Source: QHXW01 sp035280425
GTDB lineage: Bacteria; Acidobacteriota; Terriglobia; Bryobacterales; Bryobacteraceae
Reading direction: 5' to 3'
DNA: 64,000 nucleotides
NCBI GenBank assembly: GCA_035280425.1
Contig: DATEFW010000026.1
Coordinates: 1-64,000, forward strand
The notes under the pieces were generated by a model that did not search any database, had not been told where the DNA came from, and saw only the letters and a program-made list of their open reading frames with translations. The position numbers and the translations under genes were made by a program. Of this stretch, positions 8,691 to 16,905 are shown piece by piece; the stretch's first letter is position 1; every line of letters begins with the position of its first letter.

Positions 8691-10379
8691 TCATCGCGGC
8701 ACGAATCCGAAACTCTTCACCGCGACTCCAAAGATGCGCGGATCACCTTTGGAGCTGCGGTAGGGCGGCGACGTATGGAATTCGATTTCCACCTGGCCGG
8801 CGGGGGCATCCGGAATCGGCCAACGCACGGTCTGCCAGCCGGGCTGGATGAAGGCGTGCCGGCCGAGCACTTGCCCGTTCGCGAGCACCCGGAAATCGAC
8901 CGTGTGGTGGTTCGCGACCTGTGCCGGCATGATGTTGGCGACCAGTTCGAATTCATACGCGCCCGCCGGCCGTTCGAGCGTAGCCCTCGCCTTCGGCTTC
9001 GTCCACCGAAAAACCCCCGGTTCCAGCCCATACCAGCCCGAAACCAGTTGGGATGCGGGAGCGCCCAACTCCATGGTCAGGTAAGACGCGGCGCCCCGCA
9101 CGCGCGGATAGCGAATGATGTACAGTTCATGCTCGCGTTCGGCCCAGTGCAGCCAGACGGCATCGCCGCTCTGGATGAATTCTTCGGCGCCGGGTGCGTT
9201 GAGGTGCATCATCCGAATGTCCCGCCGCTGGCAGGCGAACACCAGAGCCCCGTTGACGCCCCAACGGTGGAATCCGTCCGGCAGGTTGTCGTAAACCCAT
9301 AATGTCTGTCCCGGCTGTGCGTTCGTGAATTTCACCACTTCGCCGACATACGCCCGGTTCAGCCGCTCGCGGTCTTCGTCGATGCGGCGTGTCTCGCGGA
9401 AATGCGTAAAGTCCCAGGGAATCCAGAGGGCCAGAAATATTGGTACGGCGAGCCGGTAAGGCCCATCGGCGAGCGTGGCAAACATGAGGGCCACTCCGGT
9501 AAGCGGCAGATACCAGTAGACTGCGTACAAGCGTCCCGGCAGCAGAAGCAGAGGAGCCAGAAACAGGCACGCAGCGGCGAATCCGAACCACAGTCGCCGG
9601 TCGCGAATCAGAAACGGCAGGATGACGAGCGCCAGAGCAGCGTAGGGCAGAAAGAATAACTGCGAAGAATAGAAGCCGATCGTGGCCGCCTGCGCGGCCG
9701 GGGCGAGATGCAACTGATAGTCGGCGCCCTCTTGGGGCTGCTGGGTCAGCGCCTGCACGCCGAACAGCACCGCAGTCGCAAAAAAAGGGATGAGCCGCTT
9801 CCACCGTTTCTCGCCGAGGAAAAGCTCGTAGCACGCCAGCACCACCGGCAGCGCTACGGCGACTTCCTTCGACTTGTACGCCAGCCAGAACGCGATGAGG
9901 CTCAGGACCCAGCGATTGCCCATGTAGAGCAGCAGGCTCGCGAGGCAAAACGCCGTAGTCAGAATGTCAAAAACGTACATCGGCTTCCACCAGGCGTCGG
10001 TCAGCACCGCATGGAACCCGAACAAAAACGCGCCCGCCGATGCCGCCAGCGGGCCCAGACCCAACTTCCGCGCCAGCAGCCAGAAGAGCCAGATGTTCAC
10101 GAGGTGCAGGACATGCAGCGGGATCAGGTACTTGGGAAAATCCAGGCCGAAAACGCTTTCCATGATGAAATAATACAGGTGACCCATCGGGCGAAAATTG
10201 ATCGCCGAAAAGCGGGGGGTGACCAGGTAACTGAAGTATGTGCCGGCCGGAACGAATTGCGTCCAACTGAGCGTGTCCAGATCGTCGTCCTGGAAGTAGC
10301 CTTTGTATGCCGTGCGGTTGAGGACTAGAAATAGCGCGGCGGCAACCAGAATGAGAGCGAGCCCGGCCCGTTTACTCAT
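8691..10379 (-). CDS. Polytopic membrane protein, GT-C glycosyltransferase-like
   Basis: A protein of about 562 residues. It has an N-terminal anchor, then DDDLDTLSW in the first loop, where GT-C enzymes place an acidic pair. About ten hydrophobic helices follow up to residue ~330, and a soluble C-terminal domain of about 220 residues completes it. The layout fits lipid-sugar-dependent glycosyltransferases of the PMT/ArnT type, but no family signature is decisive and the substrate is unknown. The ATG at 10379 is preferred to a TTG two codons earlier. It is oriented like the YfhO-type gene upstream, with a 680-bp degraded spacer between them. Alternative: a membrane protein of no enzymatic function. 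Confidence 0.74.
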   Translation of the reverse strand: MSKRAGLALILVAAALFLVLNRTAYKGYFQDDDLDTLSWTQFVPAGTYFSYLVTPRFSAINFRPMGHLYYFIMESVFGLDFPKYLIPLHVLHLVNIWLFWLLARKLGLGPLAASAGAFLFGFHAVLTDAWWKPMYVFDILTTAFCLASLLLYMGNRWVLSLIAFWLAYKSKEVAVALPVVLACYELFLGEKRWKRLIPFFATAVLFGVQALTQQPQEGADYQLHLAPAAQAATIGFYSSQLFFLPYAALALVILPFLIRDRRLWFGFAAACLFLAPLLLLPGRLYAVYWYLPLTGVALMFATLADGPYRLAVPIFLALWIPWDFTHFRETRRIDEDRERLNRAYVGEVVKFTNAQPGQTLWVYDNLPDGFHRWGVNGALVFACQRRDIRMMHLNAPGAEEFIQSGDAVWLHWAEREHELYIIRYPRVRGAASYLTMELGAPASQLVSGWYGLEPGVFRWTKPKARATLERPAGAYEFELVANIMPAQVANHHTVDFRVLANGQVLGRHAFIQPGWQTVRWPIPDAPAGQVEIEFHTSPPYRSSKGDPRIFGVAVKSFGFVPR

Positions 10380-10390
10380 CAGCAATTATT

Positions 10391-10600
10391 CTAGCCGGGA
10401 AAGCTCTGGCCATTCCTGGGGCGGACCGTCAGGCGACGCGCCAGCCGGGTTGGAGGGTTGGCCAGGAACGCCCGACGGCCTCGATGTCGAACTCCACGTG
10501 GACCACGCCGGTAACCAGTCCCTTCCGGCTGTAGATCTGTCGCTCCGACTATGGCCTCTTCGCCCGAAACCGGGCCGAGCTGGTCACCACACCTTGTTGA
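10391..10600 (-). pseudogene. Degraded copy of the C-terminal part of the neighbouring YfhO-like gene
   Basis: On the minus strand, a short frame reads GRRAFLANPPTRLARRLTV and, before it, EEAIVGATDL. The intact YfhO-like protein at 11061-13421 reads GGRAFLASSEALYPGWRVTV and EEAVVEAKDL in the same order and spacing. On the plus strand, 10437-10580 aligns with about 11290-11460, with short gaps. The copy has lost the rest of the gene and has stop codons or frameshifts around it, so it is a relic of a duplication or of a second YfhO gene. The rest of the 10386-11060 spacer holds only the weak small ORF listed separately. Confidence 0.55.
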
Positions 10601-10739
10601 GTATGATGAGTTGCCCTGGCAAAATCTTGGAATTGCGTTTTCCGATAGTTTAACCGGAAACATCGGATTGCCGACGCTGTAGGCGAATGGCCTACAAGCG
10701 CCAAGGAAACGCGCACCAAATCAACAATTAAGGAGGTTT

Positions 10740-10961
10740 ATGATGACCACGCTTCGCCCAGGTATTCTTTTGACTTCACTTAATGCACACGTCGCCGTAA
10801 GTCGTATTGCAATACGGAATAACAGGATTACACGTAGGACAGGGTGTGAGAATATAGTGCCATTCCTGGGGTGGACCTGCATAGCTCTTGCAGCCCAGTC
10901 GTGCTTTGCGCTAACTAAGAACGCTTCTTCCCCGATTCCGATAGACGGCTTGAGAATCTGA
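10740..10961 (+). CDS. Small hypothetical ORF with strong ribosome binding site
   Basis: A 73-codon frame preceded by an excellent AAGGAGG six nt before the ATG at 10740 (a second ATG follows at 10743). The product is not recognisable and looks unlike its neighbours, with no conserved motif beyond a weak hydrophobic patch around residues 42-58. The Shine-Dalgarno is striking for such a degraded spacer, so this may be the start of a gene whose body was deleted. Low confidence that a functional protein is made. Confidence 0.25.
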   Translation: MMTTLRPGILLTSLNAHVAVSRIAIRNNRITRRTGCENIVPFLGWTCIALAAQSCFALTKNASSPIPIDGLRI

Positions 10962-11060
10962 CCCACACGCTGCGGAGGTTTTCAGTTATGTGAAGGGGGT
11001 CATTTTCACCATCTGGCGTAGAGAGGCCTTTTGCCGGACTGTACTTCCGATACAGAGGAG

Positions 11061-13421
11061 CTATGCAGTTGCATCGGCTTTTGGTTGTTGCGGTACGTGA
11101 ATTCTGCGGGTTTCTCCGGCGCTGAAAAAGAGCCCTGCCACGGCAACGAGCAGGCTCACCGCGCTGATCGCCGCCCACACTAGATAGTGCTCCGGCCAGT
11201 AGGTCATTACAATGTGACTGGCGCCCGGATTCAAAAGCACACCGCGAAAAGCTCCGTCGGTCATGTAAAAGCGGGAGGCCTTGCCGTTGACGGTGACCCT
11301 CCAGCCGGGATAGAGGGCTTCGGAGCTCGCCAGGAACGCCCGGCCGCCAGTCTCGACGTCGAGCGCGATCCGGTTTGGAGAATACCGCTCGACGCGCACG
11401 ACGCCGGCAGCGAGTGGCGCGTCCGCAGGCAGATCTTTGGCTTCAACCACGGCCTCTTCGGCCGGCGCAAAGCCGGGACAGGCAAGATAGGAAAATGTTT
11501 CGGCCTCGCTGCGCGAGAGATGCAGCCGCCGGACCAGGTAAAAGCGCGGCAGCGCGTCCGGGTTGCGATAGAAGCGGAAGCCCCATTGGTCGTGCATCAA
11601 TTCGAAACGGGTGCCCTTGAGCTGCTGCGCCGTCAGGTTGACATGGCTTTCGAGCACCCCGATATTCAGCATGTTGAGAAGCGGCGACGCGAACCGTGCC
11701 ACCGGAATCTGCCGCTCCCAGACGGCGCCGGCGCAAAAGATCCGTCGCAGTGACAGGATCCGCTGCAACATAAACGGATTATCGCCGTCCGCGGTTGGCA
11801 GTTGCAGCATTTCCGACCCCCAGATGCCCGGCCAGAAATCCTGGTCCCCATAATCCACGCGCACTGGAGGCGTGCTGATGTCTACCAGTTCCCGGATTTT
11901 TCGGAGCGCGCGAGGATCACCGGAAATCTGGTACTCGGAGTTCTGCCACTTATAGCTGCCTTCAGCCGAGTTCATGGGCCGCTCGGAGCCGAAGTGCATC
12001 AAATCCGCGGAAGTCACCAGGGCTACGGCCCAGAGCAGCAGTGCCGGCGCGCGTTTGGCGATGCGCTCGAGCGCAACCGCGGCCGTGAGCGCCATAAACA
12101 TACAAAACGCCATGAGCGCAAACTCGGCGTAGAGCGCGCCGCGAGCCAGCCGCGGCAGGTGCGTATACACAAAGCGATAGAGCGCCGTCGAATCACCCAG
12201 CATCCAGATGGCCGAAAGGACGGTGAAACCCGCAAGCATCCGGGCGTACCGCGCGCGCCGCAGAAACGGCGCGGCGAGCACCAGCGCCAGCGGAATGATG
12301 CCGCAGTACACATAAAGAAAAATGAAATTGATCTTCAGCGTGTAGAGCGAGAGATCGGATGGCGTGAAGATGTGGTAGTAATTCGGTACGATCAGGGACG
12401 CCAGGCTCTGCCATCGCAGGCCGCCGCCCGTTTCATGCCATTGGTAGCGCAGGGCCGCGACGCTCCGGGCGGCAAGATGATACGTGGGGATGAGCTGGAC
12501 GGCGGTGATCCCCCCGCCGAGCAAAATACCGGCAGCGACTGCACCGCCGAATTTCCAGCGGCTCTCGAGCGATATACCGAGGCCGATTGCCACCAGCGCC
12601 ACCGAGCCAAGAACCACCAGCGTCGCCGCAGAAGAGCCTCCCAGAATCGACAGCCCGACGCTCATGGCCAGCAGGCTAGTCCACCTGATGCCGACGCCCC
12701 GGCTCAATTCGAAGACGCACAACAGCACCAGGGGAAACCAGGCGGCACACGAGACGGCTCCCAAATGCTGGGCCTGTGAGGCAAAGTATCCGCCGAGCTG
12801 ATAGACGGTGCCGCCCAACAGCGCTGCCGGCGCACGAACCCCGACTTGACGCAACAGCACAAAAGTGAACACACCCGCCAGAATCATGTGCAGAGGGACC
12901 AGCCACTCGATCCAGTAGAACAGCTTGTATCCCGCCGTCAGATTGCCCAGCAGAATGGAGATCCACGTCAGCGGATAGTACAGTTGCGCCTGCAGATCGG
13001 CGTGAATCGGCATGCCGCACAGCGGATAGGGGTCCCAAAACGGGAAAATACCCTCGCGGACACAGCGGCCGATGTAAGCTGCGAGGGGCAGGTGAAACCC
13101 TACCAGGTCAAACGGAATGAACATGCTGGGGTTAAACAGAACCTTGCGGAAGAATAGCAGAGGCTGCACGATCAAAAGCGGCAGGGCGATTGCGGCGCCG
13201 GCCTGATTCTGCCACCATCGCCCCGAAGGGCGCGCGCGAAGCTGCTGATCCGGGGGGAGAATCTGATTTTCGGCCGACGAATGAGGCCCGGGGCCCGTAG
13301 GTGTTTTGGTCCGCAGCACGAAACCGGGTACACGAGTAGTGTACACCGGCACGGCGCGGATTGTAATGCGGCGCTCGGCTAAACTGGGCACTTCGTAGGG
13401 CGTGCTGGCTTGAATCTGCAA
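11061..13421 (-). CDS. YfhO-family large membrane protein
   Basis: A 786-residue polytopic protein with 12-14 hydrophobic segments from about residue 75 onward, a large periplasmic-type domain near residues 490-740 and a last helix near the C-terminus. The FWDPYPLCGMP segment after the first helix and the late GRAFLASSEALYPGWRVTVNG stretch are typical of YfhO-like proteins, which are thought to belong to the GT-C glycosyltransferase class. In Firmicutes YfhO glycosylates lipoteichoic acid; the substrate here is unknown. The first ~70 residues look non-conserved and may be read-through of an older TadE-like relic, so the true start could be an internal GTG or TTG. A degraded copy of its tail lies at 10391-10600. 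Confidence 0.8.
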   Translation of the reverse strand: MQIQASTPYEVPSLAERRITIRAVPVYTTRVPGFVLRTKTPTGPGPHSSAENQILPPDQQLRARPSGRWWQNQAGAAIALPLLIVQPLLFFRKVLFNPSMFIPFDLVGFHLPLAAYIGRCVREGIFPFWDPYPLCGMPIHADLQAQLYYPLTWISILLGNLTAGYKLFYWIEWLVPLHMILAGVFTFVLLRQVGVRAPAALLGGTVYQLGGYFASQAQHLGAVSCAAWFPLVLLCVFELSRGVGIRWTSLLAMSVGLSILGGSSAATLVVLGSVALVAIGLGISLESRWKFGGAVAAGILLGGGITAVQLIPTYHLAARSVAALRYQWHETGGGLRWQSLASLIVPNYYHIFTPSDLSLYTLKINFIFLYVYCGIIPLALVLAAPFLRRARYARMLAGFTVLSAIWMLGDSTALYRFVYTHLPRLARGALYAEFALMAFCMFMALTAAVALERIAKRAPALLLWAVALVTSADLMHFGSERPMNSAEGSYKWQNSEYQISGDPRALRKIRELVDISTPPVRVDYGDQDFWPGIWGSEMLQLPTADGDNPFMLQRILSLRRIFCAGAVWERQIPVARFASPLLNMLNIGVLESHVNLTAQQLKGTRFELMHDQWGFRFYRNPDALPRFYLVRRLHLSRSEAETFSYLACPGFAPAEEAVVEAKDLPADAPLAAGVVRVERYSPNRIALDVETGGRAFLASSEALYPGWRVTVNGKASRFYMTDGAFRGVLLNPGASHIVMTYWPEHYLVWAAISAVSLLVAVAGLFFSAGETRRIHVPQQPKADATA

Positions 13422-13620
13422 GTTCCAGCTCGGAACGGTGCTCCCGAACCAGCTGGCGGATTGTCCCCAGAAAGACCCAAATCAAGCTCACCGGGTAGGT
13501 CAGGGTGACGATAATGCAGTCTTCAGAGGTGCTCACCGAGCTTGCCGGATGCGTGACGCTGACAGTCGGCGCAGCCAACCCAAACGAAGCCTGGGCGGGC
13601 GTCATGGCCCCGTAGAGCAC
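13400..13620 (-). pseudogene. Possible TadE/TadG-like pilus-assembly gene relic
   Basis: The minus strand reads AQASFGLAAPTVSVTHPASS and then IIVTLTYPVSLIWVFLG. That resembles the C-terminal half of TadE-like pseudopilins, where a VxVTVTYPVxLIxxFLG pattern is common. A shift to the next frame continues with SWFGSTVPSWNLQIQAST, which runs into the 5' end of the YfhO-like frame. No N-terminal TadE helix is seen. This is pattern recognition only and could be chance. Confidence 0.3.
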
Positions 13621-13728
13621 AGATTTTGCATGGAGGTCGCGTCGAGGGTGTTGACAGCGCCCAGCGGGCTGCATTTCGTGTCCGGCCAGTGAGCGTCTGA
13701 TATACGAACAGCGCAAAAAATACGATCA

Positions 13729-14637
13729 GTGTCAGCACGGAATCGAGGTCCAGCCGCATCTCCCATGTGGCGTGCCCCGGAGGGTTGTCTCCTGACGGGC
13801 AGAGGTGGATCACAGCCCGGCAAGAAGAAAGTAACCGTCTCGAATTCGGCGGGCGACTTCGGAAACTCGCCCACCCGATCCGCTTCGCGGACTTCCGTTC
13901 GTCGCCCCGGGATCACGAGTGGGTTGGTTTACGCCAAGCCCCTTTCAGCGGCCCGCAGCAAGTGCTCCAGTATTTGGCGCGATACGCCCACCGGGTGGCC
14001 ATCTCCAATGCACGATTGTTTCGCTGGAATCTTCCGCGATCGAGATGTTTCGCCTCCAGTGGTTCCGTATCTGGACCTGAACGCCCGAGCGCAAGCAGTT
14101 GGACGAGCATGCACAACGCCGCTGGGCGCTAACTTCGTCTCCGCCGGTTCCAGCATCTGCACTACCCAGGCATGCACGCAAACGCCAAACTGCGGTTGTC
14201 AACTGCAGGCGTATGATGTGCGGTTATGGGGTGATTACAACTATACCTTTGGCAAGAACGACACCGTCGGTTTTTCATTCGGTGTGGACGACTCTACGAC
14301 AATAGACCACTATTTTGAGGGCGCATACGGCTCTCAATGGGGCCCACCGTACCTCTTCGACATCCACATTTACGGCGACGCGTATAACAAATTTAACACG
14401 GCGAGGTCTAAGGCTGTTCTGTGGGGCTATGGTAACACTGGCTGGATCATTGGCGAAGCATTCTACAATGATTCAGATTCAACCGAGGCTAACGACCTTT
14501 ATAACGCAATGCAGGCCAACCCGGCTCAGACAGTGTTTTATTTGGCGCAGTGGCCACTTAGTCCTGCGAAGACATGCCCTCTTGTAGACACCGCTCAGCC
14601 TTTACTCTACAATTACTACTCGGGTAAGCAATTCTGA
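13729..14637 (+). CDS. Chimeric ORF: transposase debris joined to the tail of a hypothetical secreted-type protein
   Basis: The 302-codon frame has two unlike halves. Up to about residue 115 it runs through the IS91-type relic, largely out of frame with the transposase reading. From about residue 117 (base 14081) the composition changes: CTTPLGANFVSAGSS, several Cys (QACTQTPNCGC), then Tyr/Asp/Gly-rich sequence with GFSFGVDDSTT and a conserved-looking end. That second half looks like real extracellular-type coding sequence with a lost N-terminus. No family was recognised. A functional product is doubtful unless translation starts inside the second half. Confidence 0.4.
   Translation: MSARNRGPAASPMWRAPEGCLLTGRGGSQPGKKKVTVSNSAGDFGNSPTRSASRTSVRRPGITSGLVYAKPLSAARSKCSSIWRDTPTGWPSPMHDCFAGIFRDRDVSPPVVPYLDLNARAQAVGRACTTPLGANFVSAGSSICTTQACTQTPNCGCQLQAYDVRLWGDYNYTFGKNDTVGFSFGVDDSTTIDHYFEGAYGSQWGPPYLFDIHIYGDAYNKFNTARSKAVLWGYGNTGWIIGEAFYNDSDSTEANDLYNAMQANPAQTVFYLAQWPLSPAKTCPLVDTAQPLLYNYYSGKQF
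13740..14080 (+). mobile_element. IS91-family (Y2 transposase) fragment, frameshifted
   Basis: One frame reads ISHVACPGGLSPDGQRWITA (13758-13817), the family's HVHxxxPGGGLSxDGxRW motif. About 100 nt further on, two frames together give VYAKPLS/FSGPQQVLQYLA, followed by RYAHRVAISNARL (about 13914-14020). This is the VYAKxPFGGPxQVLxYLxRYTHRVAISN motif of IS91/IS801 transposases. The distance between the two motifs is much shorter than in intact enzymes, so there is an internal deletion plus at least one frameshift. The catalytic tyrosines and element ends were not found. Confidence 0.7.
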
Positions 14638-14958
14638 ACGACACTCCAGTAATGATCGCCAGGGGTCAAGGGGCTGGCACTTGCTGATCCGGAGTGATGG
14701 TCGGATTCTCGGACAACGAACGGACTCTGGGCCCCCTGGCTATATCACGATGGAGACGACAGGCCGAGTAGATGCCATCGTACAGTGGTTGGTTTCGGGT
14801 TAGTGGACCGGTTTCGTTCGGCATTATGGCAGGAGGCGCTGACATGAATCACCAAGATTCCAACTCGCACCCAGTTGGTTTACCGACCAGCGGCGCGCCG
14901 TCTACATATTGCCTTGTTGGTTCCTGGTTTCGTACGAAAGCAAGTTGCTCAAGCAACA
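14638..14958. other. Intergenic stretch without recognised gene
   Basis: This 321-bp stretch separates the chimeric ORF (plus strand) from the convergent methyltransferase gene (minus strand). I see no coding motif, no terminator with a T-tract and no repeat in it. Confidence 0.5.
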
Positions 14959-15639
14959 TCACTTCACGGCCACCGGCTTTCGAAACCAGAGCCAGAAATA
15001 TTGGGACCCGGCTCCCGCTGTGAGCTCTACATCAAACCCGGACTCCTCGGCCAACCGGTAAGCATCCACTTCGGAAACCGGTATGCCAAGCCAGGTGTCA
15101 AGGCTCTCGGGACGCAACGACGCGTCTCCCTGCAGTTGGAATTTAAAAAGAGAACCGGGCTTCAGAACGCGAAATACTTCTTGACAGTACGACCGAATAA
15201 CATCATAGCTGGGAATATGTTGAAACACAATGAACGAAAACGCAAAATCAAAATGTTCGGAGTCCAGCCCTGCGAGCGAATGTCCGTCCCCCACGATCAG
15301 TGTGACGTTGTGCAAATCGCCGAGATTCTTGCGTGCCTGGCAGATCATTTCCTCACTGATATCCACCGCCGTCACGTGCTGAAAAATGCGCGCCAGCATG
15401 CGCGTCATCCGTCCAACCCCACACCCGATTTCCAGCATCCGGAGGTCCAGCGGAGATCGGTTCCCCCCGCAGATTCGTGATGCATCGCTCATTACTTCGT
15501 TGGCAACATTAATCTCACCTGAACGGAAAAATTCACGATCTTCCCATTGGAACGCAGCATTCTGCACGTAATGACGGGCGTTTTCGCGAGCACGTTTGTT
15601 CCAATCTTCCCGCATGCGGTCAATCCAATTCTTGTCCAT
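14959..15639 (-). CDS. SAM-dependent class I methyltransferase
   Basis: A 226-residue cytoplasmic methyltransferase. Motif I is LEIGCGVGRM (about residues 68-77), followed by an acidic VDIS at the end of strand beta-2 and FIVFQHIPS in the motif IV region. The N-terminus (DRMREDWNKRARENARHYV) is nearly identical in pattern to that of the methyltransferase at 34536 (ERMRGDWNDRAREDARYYV), so the two are paralogues. This one lacks the second domain of the paralogue. Substrate unknown. It sits alone among mobile-element debris, with no operon partner. Confidence 0.88.
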   Translation of the reverse strand: MDKNWIDRMREDWNKRARENARHYVQNAAFQWEDREFFRSGEINVANEVMSDASRICGGNRSPLDLRMLEIGCGVGRMTRMLARIFQHVTAVDISEEMICQARKNLGDLHNVTLIVGDGHSLAGLDSEHFDFAFSFIVFQHIPSYDVIRSYCQEVFRVLKPGSLFKFQLQGDASLRPESLDTWLGIPVSEVDAYRLAEESGFDVELTAGAGSQYFWLWFRKPVAVK

Positions 15640-16047
15640 TAGTACAACGCTCCGATTAAATCTGGAGAAGCAACATTAATCTTATATCACGCAAAATGGT
15701 CGTGTGCATTGCGTCCGTGCCGGTCAAACCAGGAGCAGTCACGGATACCGGCGAACTTGATAAGAGCGTTCGGTCGGATGAAATAAAATGAAAGGGTTTT
15801 GCGCGAAAACAACCCGCCAAACGTTTGACGCTGTATTCTGTCGCTTGTAAACTCAGCCTGCAGGCCACGCAAAGGACGCATTTCCCGGCGTGGATTGCAT
15901 CCGTTAAGAGTTTGCGATAAGCGCCGGATGCAAAATAGACCAGCAAACGCCGCGTGAGCGGCGTTTGCGGCGGAGCAAAACCAGACCGCCGAGCAACTGG
16001 TTCCATCAAACATTTCCATAGCATTGTGTTTTATGAACACAGGTGGG
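15640..16047. other. Intergenic stretch without recognised gene (contains a stem-loop)
   Basis: About 400 bp between the methyltransferase start and the IS21 relic. Open frames on the minus strand match nothing known and lack a ribosome binding site. The only clear structure is the perfect stem-loop at 15943-15968, listed separately. Confidence 0.5.
15943..15968. other. Perfect 11-bp inverted repeat with GTGA loop
   Basis: GCAAACGCCGC (15943-15953) pairs perfectly with GCGGCGTTTGC (15958-15968) around a 4-nt GTGA loop, which would be a stable GNRA tetraloop in RNA read from the plus strand. There is no T-tract, and no intact gene ends nearby, so it is not a standard terminator. It may be a leftover of an element end or of a lost transcript. 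Confidence 0.5.
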
Positions 16048-16180
16048 AGACGGGACGCGGCGCAAGACGGAGGCATTCTCGGAGTTGCAGAGTCATTATC
16101 TGTTCGCCGACAAGTTCGGGCGCCCGGGCAAGGGCAACGACAAAGGGAAGGTCGAAGGGTTGGTGGGCTACACAATCGCC
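16048..16180 (+). mobile_element. Fragment of an IS21-family IstA transposase
   Basis: The plus strand reads TEAFSELQSHYLFADKFG followed by RPGKGNDKGKVEGLVGY. This is the characteristic stretch of IstA (SHYLFExxFxxPxxGxEKGxVExLVGYxRR) close to the end of the catalytic core. The similarity stops abruptly after VGY. No IstB gene and no terminal repeats were found, so it is a short relic. Confidence 0.72.
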
Positions 16181-16189
16181 CCGAAAAGC

Positions 16190-16320
16190 AGTTGAGTTAG
16201 GAATGGAAGGGGCTGCCATGTCAGCTTCTCCTTGATCTCCTGCGCAGTCCACCCACGGAGGTAGAGGTCGATAAGGAGCCGCTGTTCCTGCGTTGAGCGC
16301 CAGCTGAATTTTCCGAATTT
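16190..16320 (-). pseudogene. Possible helix-turn-helix (sigma-factor region 4-like) gene fragment
   Basis: A minus-strand frame reads FSWRSTQEQRLLIDLYLRGW and then TAQEIKEKLTW. The pattern of a short helix, a Leu-Tyr-rich turn and a second helix resembles region 4 of extracytoplasmic sigma factors or a simple HTH. The frame is broken on both sides and about 40 codons long. Weak evidence. Confidence 0.25.
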
Positions 16321-16905
16321 CCCGGTCAAGGTTGTCAAGCGATTTGCGCAGTCGCCGCCGGGCCCCCCGGAGCCGGATCCAAAACGCTCGCGCGGCAGTT
16401 GCAGTCACTTCTGTGCACCCAGTGGAGCACACCAAGCCGAGCACGTTTTCTCACTCCTCGGATCGAAGGAGTGCGGGGCGCGCATTCGGAAGGTTGTCGT
16501 TTCGTTCCCGTTCTCACGGCCTTTCTGGGCTCCCTTCCTGTGCTGGCGTGATCAGTCGGCCTTGTGCAGAGGAGGGACAATCAGCCCGTGGACGGCTATC
16601 GGCCGCGCACTTTTTGTCGGAGACGAACTGAAGATTCGGCTTGGCGGATGTCGAGTAGAGATCGATGCTCGAATGAGAAGAGCGACGTGATTCCTGCGGG
16701 AACTCGGTCGTTGCCATATACAGGCCCTCGCCCGTGTAGGCTGGGGGAGGCCTCCTAAGGGTTAAGAGGTTTGGGAAACTGGAAAACTCAGTCACCGTCA
16801 CTCGGCAATGTTTGCTTTTCAAACTACCGACGCCAGTCTAATAGCCGAAATTTATTTGGGTGAGGTTTCCTCTCCTCCTCGCCAAAGCGCTTAGTCGTTC
16901 GCATT
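16321..16905. other. Non-coding or fully degraded stretch
   Basis: This 585-bp stretch lies between the IS21/HTH relics and the next membrane protein gene. Short open frames exist on both strands but none has a recognisable motif, a good ribosome binding site or consistent composition. I see no gene in it. Confidence 0.5.

Noticed and set aside
15656..16175. Minus-strand open frames in the spacer before the IS21 relic
   Set aside because: No motif, no ribosome binding site and overlapping alternative frames of similar length.
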